A DNA stretch of 64,000 bases, taken from contig NW_001799005.1 of NCBI RefSeq assembly GCF_000165425.1, forward strand, positions 63,582-127,581. The letters are read 5' to 3'. The stretch's first letter is position 1, and the number at the start of each line of letters is the position of its first letter. The stretch comes from Paramecium tetraurelia. Lineage: Eukaryota > Ciliophora > Oligohymenophorea > Peniculida > Parameciidae. Under the pieces are notes generated by a model. That model worked only from the letters and a program-made list of their open reading frames with translations, was not told the origin of the DNA and made no database searches. The translations under genes and the position numbers were made by a program. This document shows, in pieces, positions 48,102 through 60,375 of this stretch.

Positions 48102-50485
48102 ATGTCAAATGTGTTAGACAGGTGTTCAATGCATCAATAAGTGGGGATTGCTGTATAATGCTTGGTAAAAGATCAATATCACTACTCTATTTTATGTGAG
48201 AATTGCTTAGCTGAACGAGTTAGCAATAATCAAATATATTTATTGAAGGATGCCTAATCAGTTTTTGAAGAATTCAGATTATAGTGTTTAAGTGAATTTG
48301 AACTAGAGTAGAATGACAAAATTAGTTTCTATAGAAATTTGCAATTAATTGTTTAGAAATTGTAGAATCATTTTTTAGAAACATTCGATTAGATTAACAA
48401 TTAAATAAATGAAAAATTAGAATTCATAACCCAAATTTTTAATTAGGGATATTTAAGTGGAAATTAAGAAATCTAAATCCTAAATCCTACTATAACAGAA
48501 TTTGGTGAATAATTATTAGAGGAAATAACTAAGTTTGAGAATATTAAGAATATAGGGTAGTAAAATGCAATTGATTTTCAGAATCAAATATAATATTAGA
48601 TATTAAAACTGCAGTAAAGTCAGATATTAAATGAGTGTCTTGAATTATTAATCTCAGTGGATGAAGGGAACTAAATTATATTGAAAGAGCAAAATGGAAA
48701 GAATTTGGAATATTAAAAGAAAAGTGTTTAAGTATGAATATAATAAAATATTGTTAAAAGAGAACTCCAAAGTTAGATTTAATGTGTAAAGAGCATGAAA
48801 AAGAAATAATAATATTTGATCTAAGTGAATAGCAATCAAGAGAGAAACGAGCTAGATGTGTAGAATGCGATCCATGCATCTTTACTTCATTGTCAAAGTG
48901 TCAGAATATATGGAAAAACTATGAAAGACAATAGTCAGAAATTTTAGAGTAGTTTTATTTATCGAGAAAATCATAAATTGGTAGTATTAAGCAATAGCTG
49001 CTTTAATTAAGGAGTTGCTTTACCTAAAAAATCAACGAAATTATTTAATAATTGAATGGAATAATGGCTTAGAGTGAATAGGAAGTGTTCACAAGAATAA
49101 ACAGCATGAATAAAGATTGGAATACCATGACTATGGATGAGGTCTTGGATATAGCGGAGACATTAAGCAAGCAAGAGATGATGACGATATTAGTGAAAGA
49201 AATGGAAATCAAATATAAAATGAAAAACTTAGATATTGATAGCATTTTCTAAAATAGTATTGAAGGGTTATAAGAAATTTATAATCAAATTACCTTATTA
49301 AAATTATGCTTGATTCAAGAAGAGCCTGAGGTTAGGAATGATGGATCACCTTAAAAAAATGATTGTCGGAAATAAAGTTCTAATAGTGCATAAAGCGAAA
49401 ATCATTCAGTAGAATTAAGCATATCAAATTCAGATTAAAAGATTAAGTAAATTCAGAATAAAATCAAATCATTGGAAGAATGGAGAATTCAATAACTAAA
49501 ATGGTCTGATAAATTTATCGATTATTAATTATTTTATACAAAAAAATAGGCTGAATGGTGTAATGCTATTGCATTTAATAAAGAAGGAAATATTATGATA
49601 GCAGGATGTATATTTTCAATTAAAGTGTTTGATTTTTAAAAAGGAAGGATTGTTTAAACATATCAAGCTAAATAACATTAAGGTGATGTGAATTGTTTAT
49701 TATTTAGTAAAATTCTTAATTAATTTATCTCTGGGAGTGATGACAGAACTATCAGAATTTGGTCTTAAAGTGAGAAGAATGAATGGAAATGTATTTAAGT
49801 TTTGTAAGGACATCAAGATTGGGTATTGTGCTTAATCTTAACAGAGGATGAATAAATACTCTTTTCTGGCAGTAGAGATAAAACTATTAAGAAATGGACT
49901 AAAAATCAAGATAATTAAACATATCAATGCACCCAAACATTAGATCTCCATACTGATGCTGTGCTTGGGTTATCTTTAAATAAATCTGAATCATTTTTGG
50001 TATCGTCAAGTTACGATAAATCTATAATAGTTTGGTATATAAAAGAAACATTTTTAGTTGAAAAAAAACAAATAATATAAAAAGACTCTTATGGTAATAG
50101 AATACTTTTTATTAATGAAACATAATTTTTTTGGCAACCAAATAACAATCAAATTGTACATGTCTATAAATACAATGATCAATCATCATCTTTTGAGTCT
50201 TCTAAACATAATATTCAGTAATTCTAAGCAGATGATGATTATTAATATTTTCCTTCTAAATTCTTAAAAGCAAAAGGATTATTTGCTAATATTCACAATA
50301 GGTTTATATATATTACCAAATAAATAAATGAGGAAGAGTTTGAAGTAGTCTAAATAATAGAATTCGATGATTATCGGAAATTTGGAGCATTCACAGAAAA
50401 TGGAGAATATTTAGTCACATGGCATTATACAGCTTGCGAATTTTAAATTAGAAAGAACGTTGGAAGTTCAAGAATATAATGGTGA
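48102..50485 (+). CDS. WD40-repeat protein with N-terminal Cys/His (B-box-like) motif and coiled coil, 784 aa
   Basis: ATG 48102 (MSNVLDRCSMHQQVGIAV) to TGA 50483-50485. One 29-nt intron (48732-48760) makes 785 codons exactly. The N-terminus pairs CSMHQ with CENCLAERV, a B-box-like zinc site. It is followed by about 300 residues of coiled coil and a second Cys cluster (RCVECDPC). From about residue 480, WD40 repeats are clear: FISGSDDRTIRIWS, VLQGHQDWVLCLIL, LFSGSRDKTIKKW and LVSSSYDKSIIVW, with at least four or five blades. This architecture is common in Paramecium and Tetrahymena, and the proteins probably act as scaffolds. No partner can be inferred. The stop overlaps the convergent gene below by 18 bp. 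Confidence 0.85.
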
Positions 50486-51079
50486 TAGTTTAATAAGTGT
50501 TTTATAATCAAATGCTAATCGATAATTTATACTATAAATAAAATATATATTAATTGAATGTGGGTTGGGTGTGGGATCAAAATTAGTTTTATTTAAACGA
50601 TTTTAAATATAATATTCTTTACTTTCAATTTAAATATATTTGATTAGATGTTAATTTAAGTATCTTCTTATCCATTAATTGATAATTTGATAGGGAATGA
50701 ATAAGTTCTATAAATTACTCTAAAATTATAATTAATTAAAAAAATTCATGATTACTTAAACCTAAATTTAGACTGTTTAGTTTATTGTGGTGAGATAGAA
50801 GGTAGATGAACATGAATTTTTTTCTGACTATTCACTTTTGGGATTGATAAATGCAGGTCCAATTAGGTTTAGTATCTATTCTGTGTATCTTAATATTAAT
50901 ATTAATATTAATTATTACTAAATTTATTCAATTATCTATTTTTCATTGTAGTAAAATCCTAATGAGAAGAAGTTTTAGTAAGTGCAAAACTCTTTTTCAA
51001 ATTTTAGATTCTATGACGATTCAAACTTATATGTTTCTGTTTGAACACGAGAAGTAATGGGAATTTGTTGATTTAACAT
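50468..51079 (-). CDS. Hypothetical protein, 203 aa
   Basis: A single open frame of 204 codons from ATG 51079 (MLNQQIPITSRVQTETYKF) to TGA 50468-50470. It has protein-like composition in the first half (FEKEFCTYQNFFSLGFYY, NLIGPAFINPKSEQSE) and a Gln/Asn/Tyr-rich second half (LFIPYQIINQWIRRYL). A run encoding LILILIL comes from an (ATT)n-type simple repeat near 50885-50910. The last six codons overlap the convergent WD40 gene, so an unseen intron or earlier stop is possible. No family is recognised. An overlapping plus-strand frame (50851-51154) is less convincing. Confidence 0.5.
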
Positions 51080-51162
51080 TATTTCGTTAATTTCATCTGA
51101 TTCTTAAGTCTTTAAATAATACATTTCTTCCTAACATCTATCTCTTATAAATTTGATAATAT

Positions 51163-52143
51163 TCAACGCATTGATGATCTTATATTATTGTTTTAATTAC
51201 AATTAAGAATTTCTGGGTAAACGAATATCTCAATTTAATCTCTCTATTAGTAATTGGGTTATGATTTTGATCGTTCTCCTAACATCCAAGGATGCTCAAG
51301 ACATTGTTCTGCAGTAATCCTATCAAAAGGATTATGGCAGACTGCATTTCTAACAAAGTCCTATGCCATTCTATTGTAAATATACTATATATACTCAGAT
51401 AGATGATAAGGATAAGTTATACTAAATTCTTAAGAGATTATTTTACAATACTCTTTTTTTTTCACTCCATCCTGCCAATTAGGATGCTTGTTTTTACACA
51501 TCATCAAATAATAGATGATTCCTAATGAGAATATATCGATTGCTTAAGTTTACTCTCCACCATTTATCACTTCAGGAGCAATGTAAAAGGGAGTGCCAAC
51601 CTATTGACCAATAATGCCTCGACAAACCATTTAATAGCCTAATCATAAATCAATCAATTTCACTAAGTTATTAGCACAAATAAATATATTTTCTAGATTA
51701 ATCACTATGGCATACCTGGTTTTAAGTCTCTATGAATGATTCCTTTACGATGAAGAAATACTAACGCATTTAGCATTTATTACATTATGTTTCTAACTTC
51801 AATTTCTTCTATACTTCTTTCCCTCAATATCACATCTAGAGTCTAACCAACCAGTTTCTCCTTTATCAAATAAATGTAGTTGTCCGCCTTGAAAACTCTA
51901 TATAATTTCACTATATTTGGATGAAAACACTCCTATAAGAGACATAACTCCATCTCCTATTCAAAGTATTCAGTAACCTTAAATTAACACATTTTCTACT
52001 TTTATTGCTACTATTTTATCTAAGTTTGAACTATAGGCAGCAATTACAATTCCAAAACTTCCTCTCCCTAAAATTTCAATAAAACAGTAGTATTCGCTCA
52101 ATAAGATATCGTTTAAATCATCAATTAAACTTTTAGGATCCAT
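51163..52143 (-). CDS. Ser/Thr protein kinase with an in-frame TGA at the DFG position
   Basis: ATG 52143 (MDPKSLIDDLNDILLSEYY); introns 51978-51999 (22 nt) and 51693-51715 (23 nt) give 312 codons ending at TGA 51163-51165. Motifs are ILGRGSFGIV (Gly loop), VAIK (Lys), HRDLKPEN (catalytic loop, restored by splicing), GTPFYIAPEVINGG and IFSLGIIYYLMM, with a C-terminal CLEHPWML. All are in one frame except that the DFG motif reads D-L-TGA-L-G (TGA at 51643-51645). Without readthrough the protein stops before its activation loop and is dead. The rest of the domain is well preserved, so the lesion is recent, a sequence error, or suppressed. Confidence 0.75.
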
Positions 52144-52299
52144 TTTAATAAATTATAATAATATTTATTGCTATTTTGTGAAATTTCAATTTATTTGCTT
52201 CTGGATTTATTTCAATTATTATTGGATCAAATTGTATTGTATTTTATGTTTCCTTAATAATAATTAACTGAATTATAAATGAATATATAAAATATATAA

Positions 52300-53898
52300 T
52301 CACCTATTGTTTCTACTCATATAATCTCTATACTTCTTGAGTGCCTTTCTAACATCAGTAACCTTAGATTAAGCTATTTTAGTTATCAAATCCTTCATGT
52401 TTAATAATTCTTTGTCGTCTGATTTTCCAACCCAAGATGAAATCACCAATCCATTCTCTTATTACAATTAAAAATTGATAGGAGTATTGTCAATGATTAT
52501 TGTTTTCTCTAAAGGTCTTCCTATCTTACTTAAATCCTATTTGTAAGATTTATTAATACTTTAATAAAATGAATACCATTATAAACTGTTTGATGTCTAT
52601 ATAATTTATGATCAATAAGGTGATCACATTGAATTTGAGAAATGGCATTATCTGCATACTTAATAATATTTAAAGTTATACATTTTGTTGGCCTGCTGTA
52701 AATATTATTATTTCACAAAATGGTTTAATGCTTTCGAGAAATTGGAATAACCATGGTCGGGAGATGAATTTGTTCAATTATTCACTCTATATATCGCATA
52801 AAACTATACAAAATGTCCCATTGTTTCATCCAAATCCAGTATTATGCACAATTATTTTAAAAATGGTGATTAAATGAAAGGACTATTCATAAGATCTACA
52901 CTCACTTGCGATTGTCTTTTGGGAACCATATGCGCGTTGAACAATGTTTTCAAAGGAGATTAATATTCTTGTTTTTTTATTTGTTATGTTGACAAATAAA
53001 TAGCATTTCTTAATTGTGGTCTACTTATTGTAACATCTAAAATATTTAAATGCTATAATTAATATCTGCAAGTTATTATTATTGCTTGTATACCCTAATT
53101 ATCATTTTGTAATAATTTTTCAATTATTGACTTAATGAAACAATTATTTCGTTTTATTTCCTAAGGAAAACTGATGCAAGGATTGTTTCTTTCTAAAATT
53201 ACATCAATCTTTTATTATAATTACTCAACTAATTGATTCCTTTGTTTTAAATGTTTAATCATTTGATTCAAAAATAGAGCAAAATTCTCTACGAATAATT
53301 TTGTTAAAACTGTCATTTCTTAGTAATATATCTGTTAATTGTGAAGAATGTTGTCTTTCAATTAACACTAAACAAACGAAAATGAAATATCACTTAAGAA
53401 AATATACTCCCAAAGGATTTTCTAAGTTGCTGGACGAACAAAGTAATAAAGATATTATTCTTGTCTGAACTCAAACACTGCTTCCCAATATAATTAAAAA
53501 TTTGGTGTTTCAGTTTTATTTTGTAGACTTTCAAAAATGGCTTTCATATTCTAGAGTTGAATTTGCCCTGCATTAATATCAAAGGAGTGATTAGTTTGCA
53601 TGAATGTATCAACCTAAGAATTTGGTCTGGTAAATGTGGATGAGAAAGTTCCTTTCATTCGATCTGTTTATCTTGTTCCACTTCTTTAAATTCTTTCACC
53701 ATCCTATTCTAGAGATCTCAAAGTTCGTTTGGCCTACTATAACGGAGTTTCTAATATTTTTCTCTAATTTTATAATTCCCTGATCAGATGGTAATTATTG
53801 CTATACTTAATTGTAAAATATTCTAATTCAAGTTTTCATTTACTTGTTATTTCATCAGAACTTTTTTCGAAATGTGCTAATACTTATGGCTGTTTCAT
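52300..53898 (-). CDS. FCP1/NIF-type (HAD) phosphatase with N-terminal coiled-coil extension
   Basis: ATG 53898 (MKQPQVLAHFEKSSDEI) to TGA 52300-52302. The catalytic signature CIILDLDETMGHF (DxDxT; first Asp is the nucleophile) lies around 52850. It is followed by KPFCEIIIFTAGQQ (the conserved FTA), CDHLIDHKLYRHQ and GRPLEKTIIIDNTPINF, as in NLI-interacting-factor/SCP phosphatases. The C-terminus is basic (VTDVRKALKKYRDYM). The first 300 residues are Gln-rich with a helical stretch (FALFLNQMIKHLKQRNQLVEQLQ). Family members dephosphorylate the RNA polymerase II CTD or other phosphoproteins. The exact 5' exon structure near 53720 is uncertain. Confidence 0.82.
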
Positions 53899-54311
53899 GA
53901 TAATTAATTTTATTATATATAATAGATGTTTATTGAAATATTCATTTACATAATACTAGTATGCTTTAACTAAACTTCCTATCTAATTTATATCATCTTA
54001 AATATACGGACATCACAATTTAATGTTTTTTTTAAACTTGCTTATTCATATAATAATCAAAATGTTTTTATAATTAAATTCATTATGTAGTTTTATGCCT
54101 TTTTTACTTGTAGGCGCTTTATTTTCTTAGATTTTTACAAACATTTACATATGTAATTCAATTTGATTGGATTCATAAATTTATGTTTTCAATCATTGAT
54201 TAAATGTCTACTATAATTAATTGAATTTCAAATATCAATCTTACAATTAGAAGTACTTAGAATTATATATTTGATAATTATCACATTAATTATATGAATA
54301 ATTAATTTAAA
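53899..54311 (-). other. Intergenic AT-rich stretch
   Basis: About 410 bp between the histone H2A stop and the start of the phosphatase gene, on the same strand. No frame of protein-like composition is visible. It should hold the phosphatase promoter and the H2A 3' end. I did not see a canonical animal-type histone stem-loop. Confidence 0.5.
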
Positions 54312-54716
54312 TCAAACAGCCTGGCTTGGATCTTCCTTAGCTGAATATAAATAAGCATGAATATTAGGTAAAACACCTCCATCAGCAATAGTAGTATTTG
54401 CCATTAATTTGTTCAATTCATCGTCATTTCTAATAGCTAAGAGGATGTGTCTTGGGTTGATTCTATTCTTCTTGTTATCTTTGGCAGCATTTCCAGCGAG
54501 TTCTAAAACTTCCGCCGCCAAATATTCAAGCACAGCAGACAAATAAACTGGAGCACCTGCACCAACTCTTTCTGTATATCTTCCTTATTTCAAATATCTT
54601 GAAACTCTTCCAACTGGAAATTATAACCCAGCCTTGTGTGATCTAGAAACTGATTTATGAGCTCCAGCTGCCTTTCCTCCTTTTCCTGCTTTTCCTGCTT
54701 TTCCTCCAGGTGACAT
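54312..54716 (-). CDS. H2A: Histone H2A, 134 aa
   Basis: The core nucleosome histone. A single exon from ATG 54716 ([19 protein letters not shown]) to TGA 54312-54314, 135 codons. It has a Gly/Lys tail; the H2A signature [19 protein letters not shown]; the acidic-patch region [14 protein letters not shown]; and the docking domain [20 protein letters not shown]. The C-terminus ends DPSQAV; the SQ dipeptide four residues from the end recalls the H2A.X SQ motif, although the acidic residue after it is Ala. Base composition is richer in G and C than in neighbouring genes, as expected for high expression. Replication-linked expression is likely but not shown by the sequence. Confidence 0.95.
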
Positions 54717-55403
54717 TTTTTTTATTTATTTATCTACTTACAAAATCATATCAACTTTAAACTTATTCAATATTCTTTTTTTCTATTAATTATCCAATCA
54801 TATTTTAGATCTCAAAGCTCGTTAGCCATAAAGAAAATATAATTAAATTCAAGAATTCTTCTTTATCACATATTATCTTAAATACAATTCCTTCCAATAA
54901 AATTAAATAAGTAGACTATTGTCCAAAAAGATACATTAAAAGATATAAATTAATAATGTTAGATAAATACAATAATGTTATTAAGACATTGTTAAGAATA
55001 TGTATTAATAAATAACCAAAGAAAATTTCAATTTCAATGAGTAAATTAATTTATCTAAACTTAATAGTTTTATTCATAATAATTACTTAATAATATCTGT
55101 CAACTAAAATATTGAATGCTTGTTTAATTTGAATTCAGATTTTCTGAATACAATGAGCTCATAATTACAAATAATTTAGATAAATAAATATAATTTATGA
55201 ATTTGATATAGCTATAAAGTGGCGTTTTTTGATTATGGAGAATTTCTTAATTATTGTTTTTAAAGTAATTCAAATTATACAAATCATAACTATAAATTAT
55301 TAAGAATATAATAAGAAAAAATATAAGGATAATTGTCCTATTAAGGATTAAAAAAAAAGATAAATAAATACAGTTGAAATAGAATTAAATAGAGAAATTT
55401 AAA
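54717..55403 (+). other. Intergenic AT-rich stretch upstream of histone H2A
   Basis: About 690 bp upstream of H2A (minus) and of a plus-strand frame, so it probably contains a divergent promoter region. It is dominated by A/T runs. No coding-like frame, tRNA or repeat was recognised. Confidence 0.5.
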
Positions 55404-55823
55404 ATGCAGGCAAAAAAGCCAAAATTGAATCGAGAAATTAAAGAGTAACATGATGAGTATTAAACTCGATAATAATAGAAATTTGAAGTAGAAAAATCAA
55501 ACATATGTTAGCAATTCAAGAAAAGAAAAAATAATGAGAACAATAAAACAACATGAAATGAAGAGAATTTGATAAGAGGGATTTAGACCATAATGAATTA
55601 TTATTAAAATATGCTAAAGTATGAATAAAGTGAGGAAGAGAATAGAAGAACAAAAATTAGCATAGTATAAAAAATTTCAGAAAATTAATTTAATTAGATC
55701 AAGGTAGTTCTGAGTTGTTTATTTACGCAATTGAGATTTAATAAAATTAAAATAATTTGGAATTTGGGAGAATAAAATGGTTTGATAAATTAATGGGAAA
55801 TACTGTCATATAATATAAATTGA
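55404..55823 (+). pseudogene. Lys/Glu/Gln-rich frame interrupted by one TGA
   Basis: ATG 55404 starts MQAKKPKLNREIKEQHDEYQ and stays open to a TGA at 55554-55556. The same frame continues with similar composition (EQSEEENRRTKISIVQKISE) to TGA 55821-55823. No intron that removes the first TGA was found. It may be a truncated small gene of 50 codons, a pseudogene, or 5' sequence of the C2 gene at 56055. Function unknown. Confidence 0.3.
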
Positions 55824-56054
55824 AATTGAAATGTGAGATATGAATTAAGTTTTACATAAAGAGAGTCTAATAATAATTTCAAATTCAGACGATGAATGAC
55901 TCGAAGCGAATTATTGGAGGTGGAAAACGGAATAGATGAATTGAAATCATTTTGGTTTGATTTTTAAAGGATTTAAGAGGAAAAAATAATTGTAAAACGA
56001 TTTATAACAGAGAATTACAATTATGAATATTAAATAATATATTTATATAATAAC

Positions 56055-56649
56055 ATGAAATGCGAAGTGAAAACTGTTAAACTTAAAATTCTAGGATTGA
56101 CTGATTTAAGTAAAATTATAAGAAATTCCTCGTATGAAATATAGGTATATTTTGGAGGTGCAAGATAATCAACCAAAATATTAAATTATTATGTTGGTAT
56201 GTAATTAAGTCATTAGATTAGCATCTGAATAAATTGAAATTAATTAAGACCTTGAGTTAAATAGTATTCATGGGAAACAATTATAATTTTGGTTGTTTGA
56301 TAAATTGAAAAATAAATTTATTGGAGCAGGATCATATGAATTGAGTGAAAATTAAGTTGAAGGATTTCAATTGTTAGATTTAAAAATCGATACAGTTATA
56401 ACGTGTGTTTTAATGTTTGAGTTGGTTGTTGAAGTGAAAGACATTTATAAGCCTGTTGTTTTAGAAGATGATAATGTGATATTAAAGAAAGACGACTCGG
56501 AAGAAAAGAGAAAAGAATAGGAAAGGTTGGAGTAAGAGGAGAAACTTAGAAAACAATAAGAAGAAGAAAGAAGGCTATTATAAAAATAAAACAAAGTTTC
56601 CATAGTCACATTAACTGATAGATATGTTGAAGATTAATCTTATTATTGA
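56055..56649 (+). CDS. C2-domain-like protein with charged C-terminal helix, about 193 aa
   Basis: ATG 56055 (MKCEVKTVKLKILGLTDL) begins a C2-like beta pattern (NSSYEIQVYFGGARQSTK). After a frame change near 56200 it continues FWLFDKLKNKFIGAGSYELS and VLMFELVVEVKDIYKP, then a strongly charged helix (EEKRKEQERLEQEEKLRKQ) to TGA 56647-56649. The FWLFDKxxxxFIGxG segment is typical of C2 strand 6-7. The junction would need an unusually short 13-nt intron (GTATGTAATTAAG), a 52-nt one, or a frameshift; I cannot decide. It probably binds lipid or protein. It converges with the channel gene, with 23 bp between stops. Confidence 0.6.
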
Positions 56650-56672
56650 ATAATATATATATATTTTGAATA

Positions 56673-59600
56673 TCAATTTGATTTTAGTTCCATCTTTAAA
56701 GGTTTTTTGAATTTGTTCACTATTCGCTTCACACTAAAAACAAATGTATATTTTGATGGAATAAATCTTGATAATCTCCATTTCAAAAATAAGTTTAATC
56801 TGTTAATCACATTTTAGTAGTTATCAACAGGATAATATAAATTGTAAGAGTACATCCTCTCAAATTCTTCAGAATCTTGATCCGCTCTTTTATACATACT
56901 TAAATCGACCATACCTACTCCAGTTGGTATGCGAATATTCGATCTAATTATTGGACTAACAGTTGATCTGAATTAAGTAATAGTCCCTTGGCGTAGAGGG
57001 ATAGTTGACAATTTTGATGAAAACCTTTTCATTGATTGTCTCACTTAAGAAGAACTTTAGCTCTGTCTGCCCAACTGTCTACCATATGGAGAACTGGTTT
57101 AGTCATCAGAATGTTATCTATTCGATAAGTTTAGAGTGTCAGAATCTTCTTCCCTTATTCTTGACAGGTTCTTCTTCATTTTATCAACAATATTACTTTA
57201 TGGCCTAGTTTTTGTGTTATTTCTTAATCTTTATGATTGCTTTTGACTTTACTAACTATCTGTATCTCCTTTAAATGTAAGATGGGGAGTGTTTTTAATT
57301 CTTTTGACAGAAGGAATAGGCGCTTCATTAGCAATTAATTATGAAGAAGTTGCTGTTTGTATCAATTACGAAGGTTACAAAGGGTCTTAAGGCGTTTATG
57401 TTCTTTTCATTTTTTAAGGTTCTTGTGGTACTAAAGAAAACTTATATAGTTATTGTTGCTGTTATTAAAAATCTGCTTAATATTAGAATTGAGCGGTGCT
57501 TAGTGTTCCTTTTTAGTTGTTCGGTCTTATAATAAACATTTAATCATTTTCATCACAGATATCTTGTAGAACTTTCGAATTCTCTTTGACTTAATCTTAT
57601 TGTTTTAGTATACTAACAATAGTTCTACAATAGAGTTTAAGTTTTACCCATCTTATTTATCTACTATTCTATTATCAGAATAACCTTCATCGCTTTAATA
57701 ATCATCGCTTAATTCAGAGCATGATTCCAAATCATCATCTTAAATATCATCATCATCTTCATCTTCATCATCATCATATATTATATCATATTTTAATCTA
57801 AATATTTTAAGTGCATCGTAATTTTACTATAAATATTATTCTAGATTTTACAATCAATTTTGAAAATATTCTATTAAATTCTTTTCTTACATCTTTTGGA
57901 GTTCTAGAAAAGCTAGATCTTTATTATTAATTATAATTGTCTTATTTGTATACTTTTTCAAGATCTGGGGTATACCTCCAAATAGGACACTTAGAAATTA
58001 AATGATCTGATGCTCTGCAAGAGTAACAACACATATTAAGAATACTGAATTGTTGATTCAAGAAAGAATGCCTAATAAAAAAATATCTCTCATGGTCGAT
58101 CTTATTTTATTAGATTAATTATATAAACTTTGATTATTGGATCTTATATAATGAAACGAACCCTTTAGCTTTTGCAGATGCTTACCTTAATTGACCTGAG
58201 AAAAATGAAAATTCACCAAAAGATTCTCCAGAAACCAAATGAGCCAACTGAGTATTTTAGTCAAGTATTGAGATTTCACCAGAATCAATAATATACAAAG
58301 AACAATCATCTTGCTTACGCTTTTAAATCACAAATTCATTAGGATTAAATTTAACATACTCCATGATTTAGGTCAAATTTTCAAGGGTATCTTTTGAAAA
58401 TTTGAATAGAGACTTACAATTAAATAAAGCTTTGATTCTCATTTATAGAAACAACTCTTCTTTAAGGGTAGGTGGAAGTTATTAAATTAAAATTTAGATC
58501 TAATTATCTAAATGTATATAACAATATTACCTAGTCGTCCTTATTACCCTATTATTAAATGAACCTCATATAATTTCTAATTCTGGCTGACATTTACAAT
58601 GTAATTCCTCTTTTGGATAAGAAATGATTCATTATTTCCATCTATGATAAAGTCTTGTTATAATTCTAATATTGCTGTTTCATCATAAATCCAGTGTGAT
58701 TAATGATAATTGCAATCATCCAACAGGAGATAAACATAATGATCGTTGAATAAATTAATTCTACATTTGTTTTAACATGAATCAATCCTAATCCAACATT
58801 TAACATCAGACATGTATTAATATAAATAGAATAACAATATCTTGTCCATTCATCCTCATCTTAAATATTCAAGGTCATCATCCAAGAGTTTTATTGTTCT
58901 ATTCCTATGAAGTGCCAGAAACATGAACATGAATGAATTGCATATAACACTATCACAAATATTTTGTAGCAACCAATATCAAAAGGAAGAAAATCATTTA
59001 TTCTAAATATTAAGAAATTCAATTTCTAAACTCCTAAACAAATTTTAATTAATAAAATACACCAAATTAATACATAATTTGTAGATAAGTACAATGATAA
59101 TGTTGTTGCCACTAAATACAAAATATCTAACAAAGTTTGACGTTTAATAAATTACAATTTATACTTAATTTGAAAGTTTACAAATTTACCTTCTTAAATT
59201 TAAGGTTTTATATAATTTATTGGCAAATCTGAAATAATTATTAATATAGCAATTATTTCTAAAGCAATGTTTGTTTCTTATTAAAAACTTATTTTGAACG
59301 GCAACCAAACACATAACATTATAATACAAATTATCACAATTATATCCCAAAAAAGAAAACATAAGGGGTGAATTTATTATTTATTCATCTCATCTTTAAT
59401 GGTATAATGAGGGCTATTTTCTAAATAGTTTTCAATTAATAATTATTTTTAGTATCCATTAAAATAATTTTCTCGATATATGTATGCTTTTTGAAGAAGT
59501 GTATTAGCGAATTGTTTAACAATTTTCTTGTCAAATATGTTTCTACTTACAGCCTCTGTTAAATTAAGTTCAGAATAAAGCGGCTACTTACGTGAGGATC

Positions 59601-59925
59601 GCATTCCTTAATTAAATTAACTTTTCTTTAATTTCTTTGATTCGTCAACGTTTTTATTATCAAATCCTTCAGAATTTACATTCAGTGTCTAAGCCTTTCT
59701 ATTCTAATCTTAATGATTTTATCCATTATCTCTATAAGAAATGAACGATCTTAATGGTTCTGTAATTGGAGATGGACAGATAAATGATGAATTTATTGTA
59801 GGCGGTTTTAAATCTGATGGTGTTTGCATTAGTTTCGGTAATTATGATTATGAAATTTATCGCCGTTTGACTTATTCTATTTGATTGGACTCATTATCAA
59901 AGGAAGAACTGTCGGAATTATGCAT
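56673..59925 (-). CDS. Cyclic-nucleotide-type (EAG/CNG-like) K+ channel with GLG in the selectivity filter
   Basis: ATG 59925 (MHNSDSSSFDNESNQIEQ) to TGA 56673-56675, roughly 1000 aa with several short introns. A disordered N-terminus is followed by membrane helices. S5 is seen as AIHSCSCFWHFIGIEQ. The pore helix/filter reads CLMLNVGLGLIHVKTN where such channels normally have TxGYGD. S6 and C-linker follow (YSTIIMFISCWMIAI, QMEIMNHFLSKRGI). A cyclic-nucleotide-binding domain lies near 58000-58460 (YIIDSGEISIL, LVSGESFGEFSFFSG), with a Cys/His cluster (CYSCRASDHLISKC) after it. An acidic tract and a basic tail finish the protein. It is a probable cation channel; ion selectivity is open. Confidence 0.82.
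57747..57777 (+). repeat. Trinucleotide (CAT/CTT) tract in the channel gene
   Basis: An imperfect run of CAT and CTT triplets. On the minus strand it encodes a short Asp/Glu-rich stretch in the cytoplasmic part of the channel, between the nucleotide-binding domain and the basic C-terminus. It is a coding microsatellite and may vary in length between strains. Confidence 0.7.
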
Positions 59926-60375
59926 TGCTATTTTAATAAATATATTTGAAATATATTATTTCGAATAAGTTAATATTATAGAAATCTTATTACAATGAAT
60001 ATTAATAATAAATAAAGTTCTATACATATCCAATGTTTCAACGAATCTAGTCAATAAGTAATTATTAAAATAATAAGAAGTTTGATTTTTTTTAAATTTT
60101 TTATCCAATGAACGATGATGTTTGGAAAATCTATTAAAATATGGAAAACAATAGCATCATATTCAATTTAACTTTATATATTGATAAATTCCTTTTGACC
60201 AAATGACAAGGATTCGAAAAATTCTTTATCAATTTTCGGTTTATAATATTTTCAGAAAATTATTAATCATTAGATATTATTTTCATTATATATCAATTTC
60301 AATAGAATAAATAAGCTGAATTCTTTTAATAAATTTGCAACAAGAATAATGATTATATATAGAAATTAAACCCAA
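59926..60375 (-). other. Intergenic AT-rich stretch
   Basis: About 450 bp between the CHIP-like gene's stop and the channel gene's start, both on the minus strand. It consists mostly of A/T runs. I see no coding-like frame or RNA gene. It presumably carries the channel promoter. Confidence 0.5.

Noticed and set aside
50851-51154. Plus-strand ORF with a run of Ile/Leu resembling a membrane helix
   Set aside because: The helix comes from an ATT simple repeat. The minus-strand frame over the same bases is longer and more protein-like.
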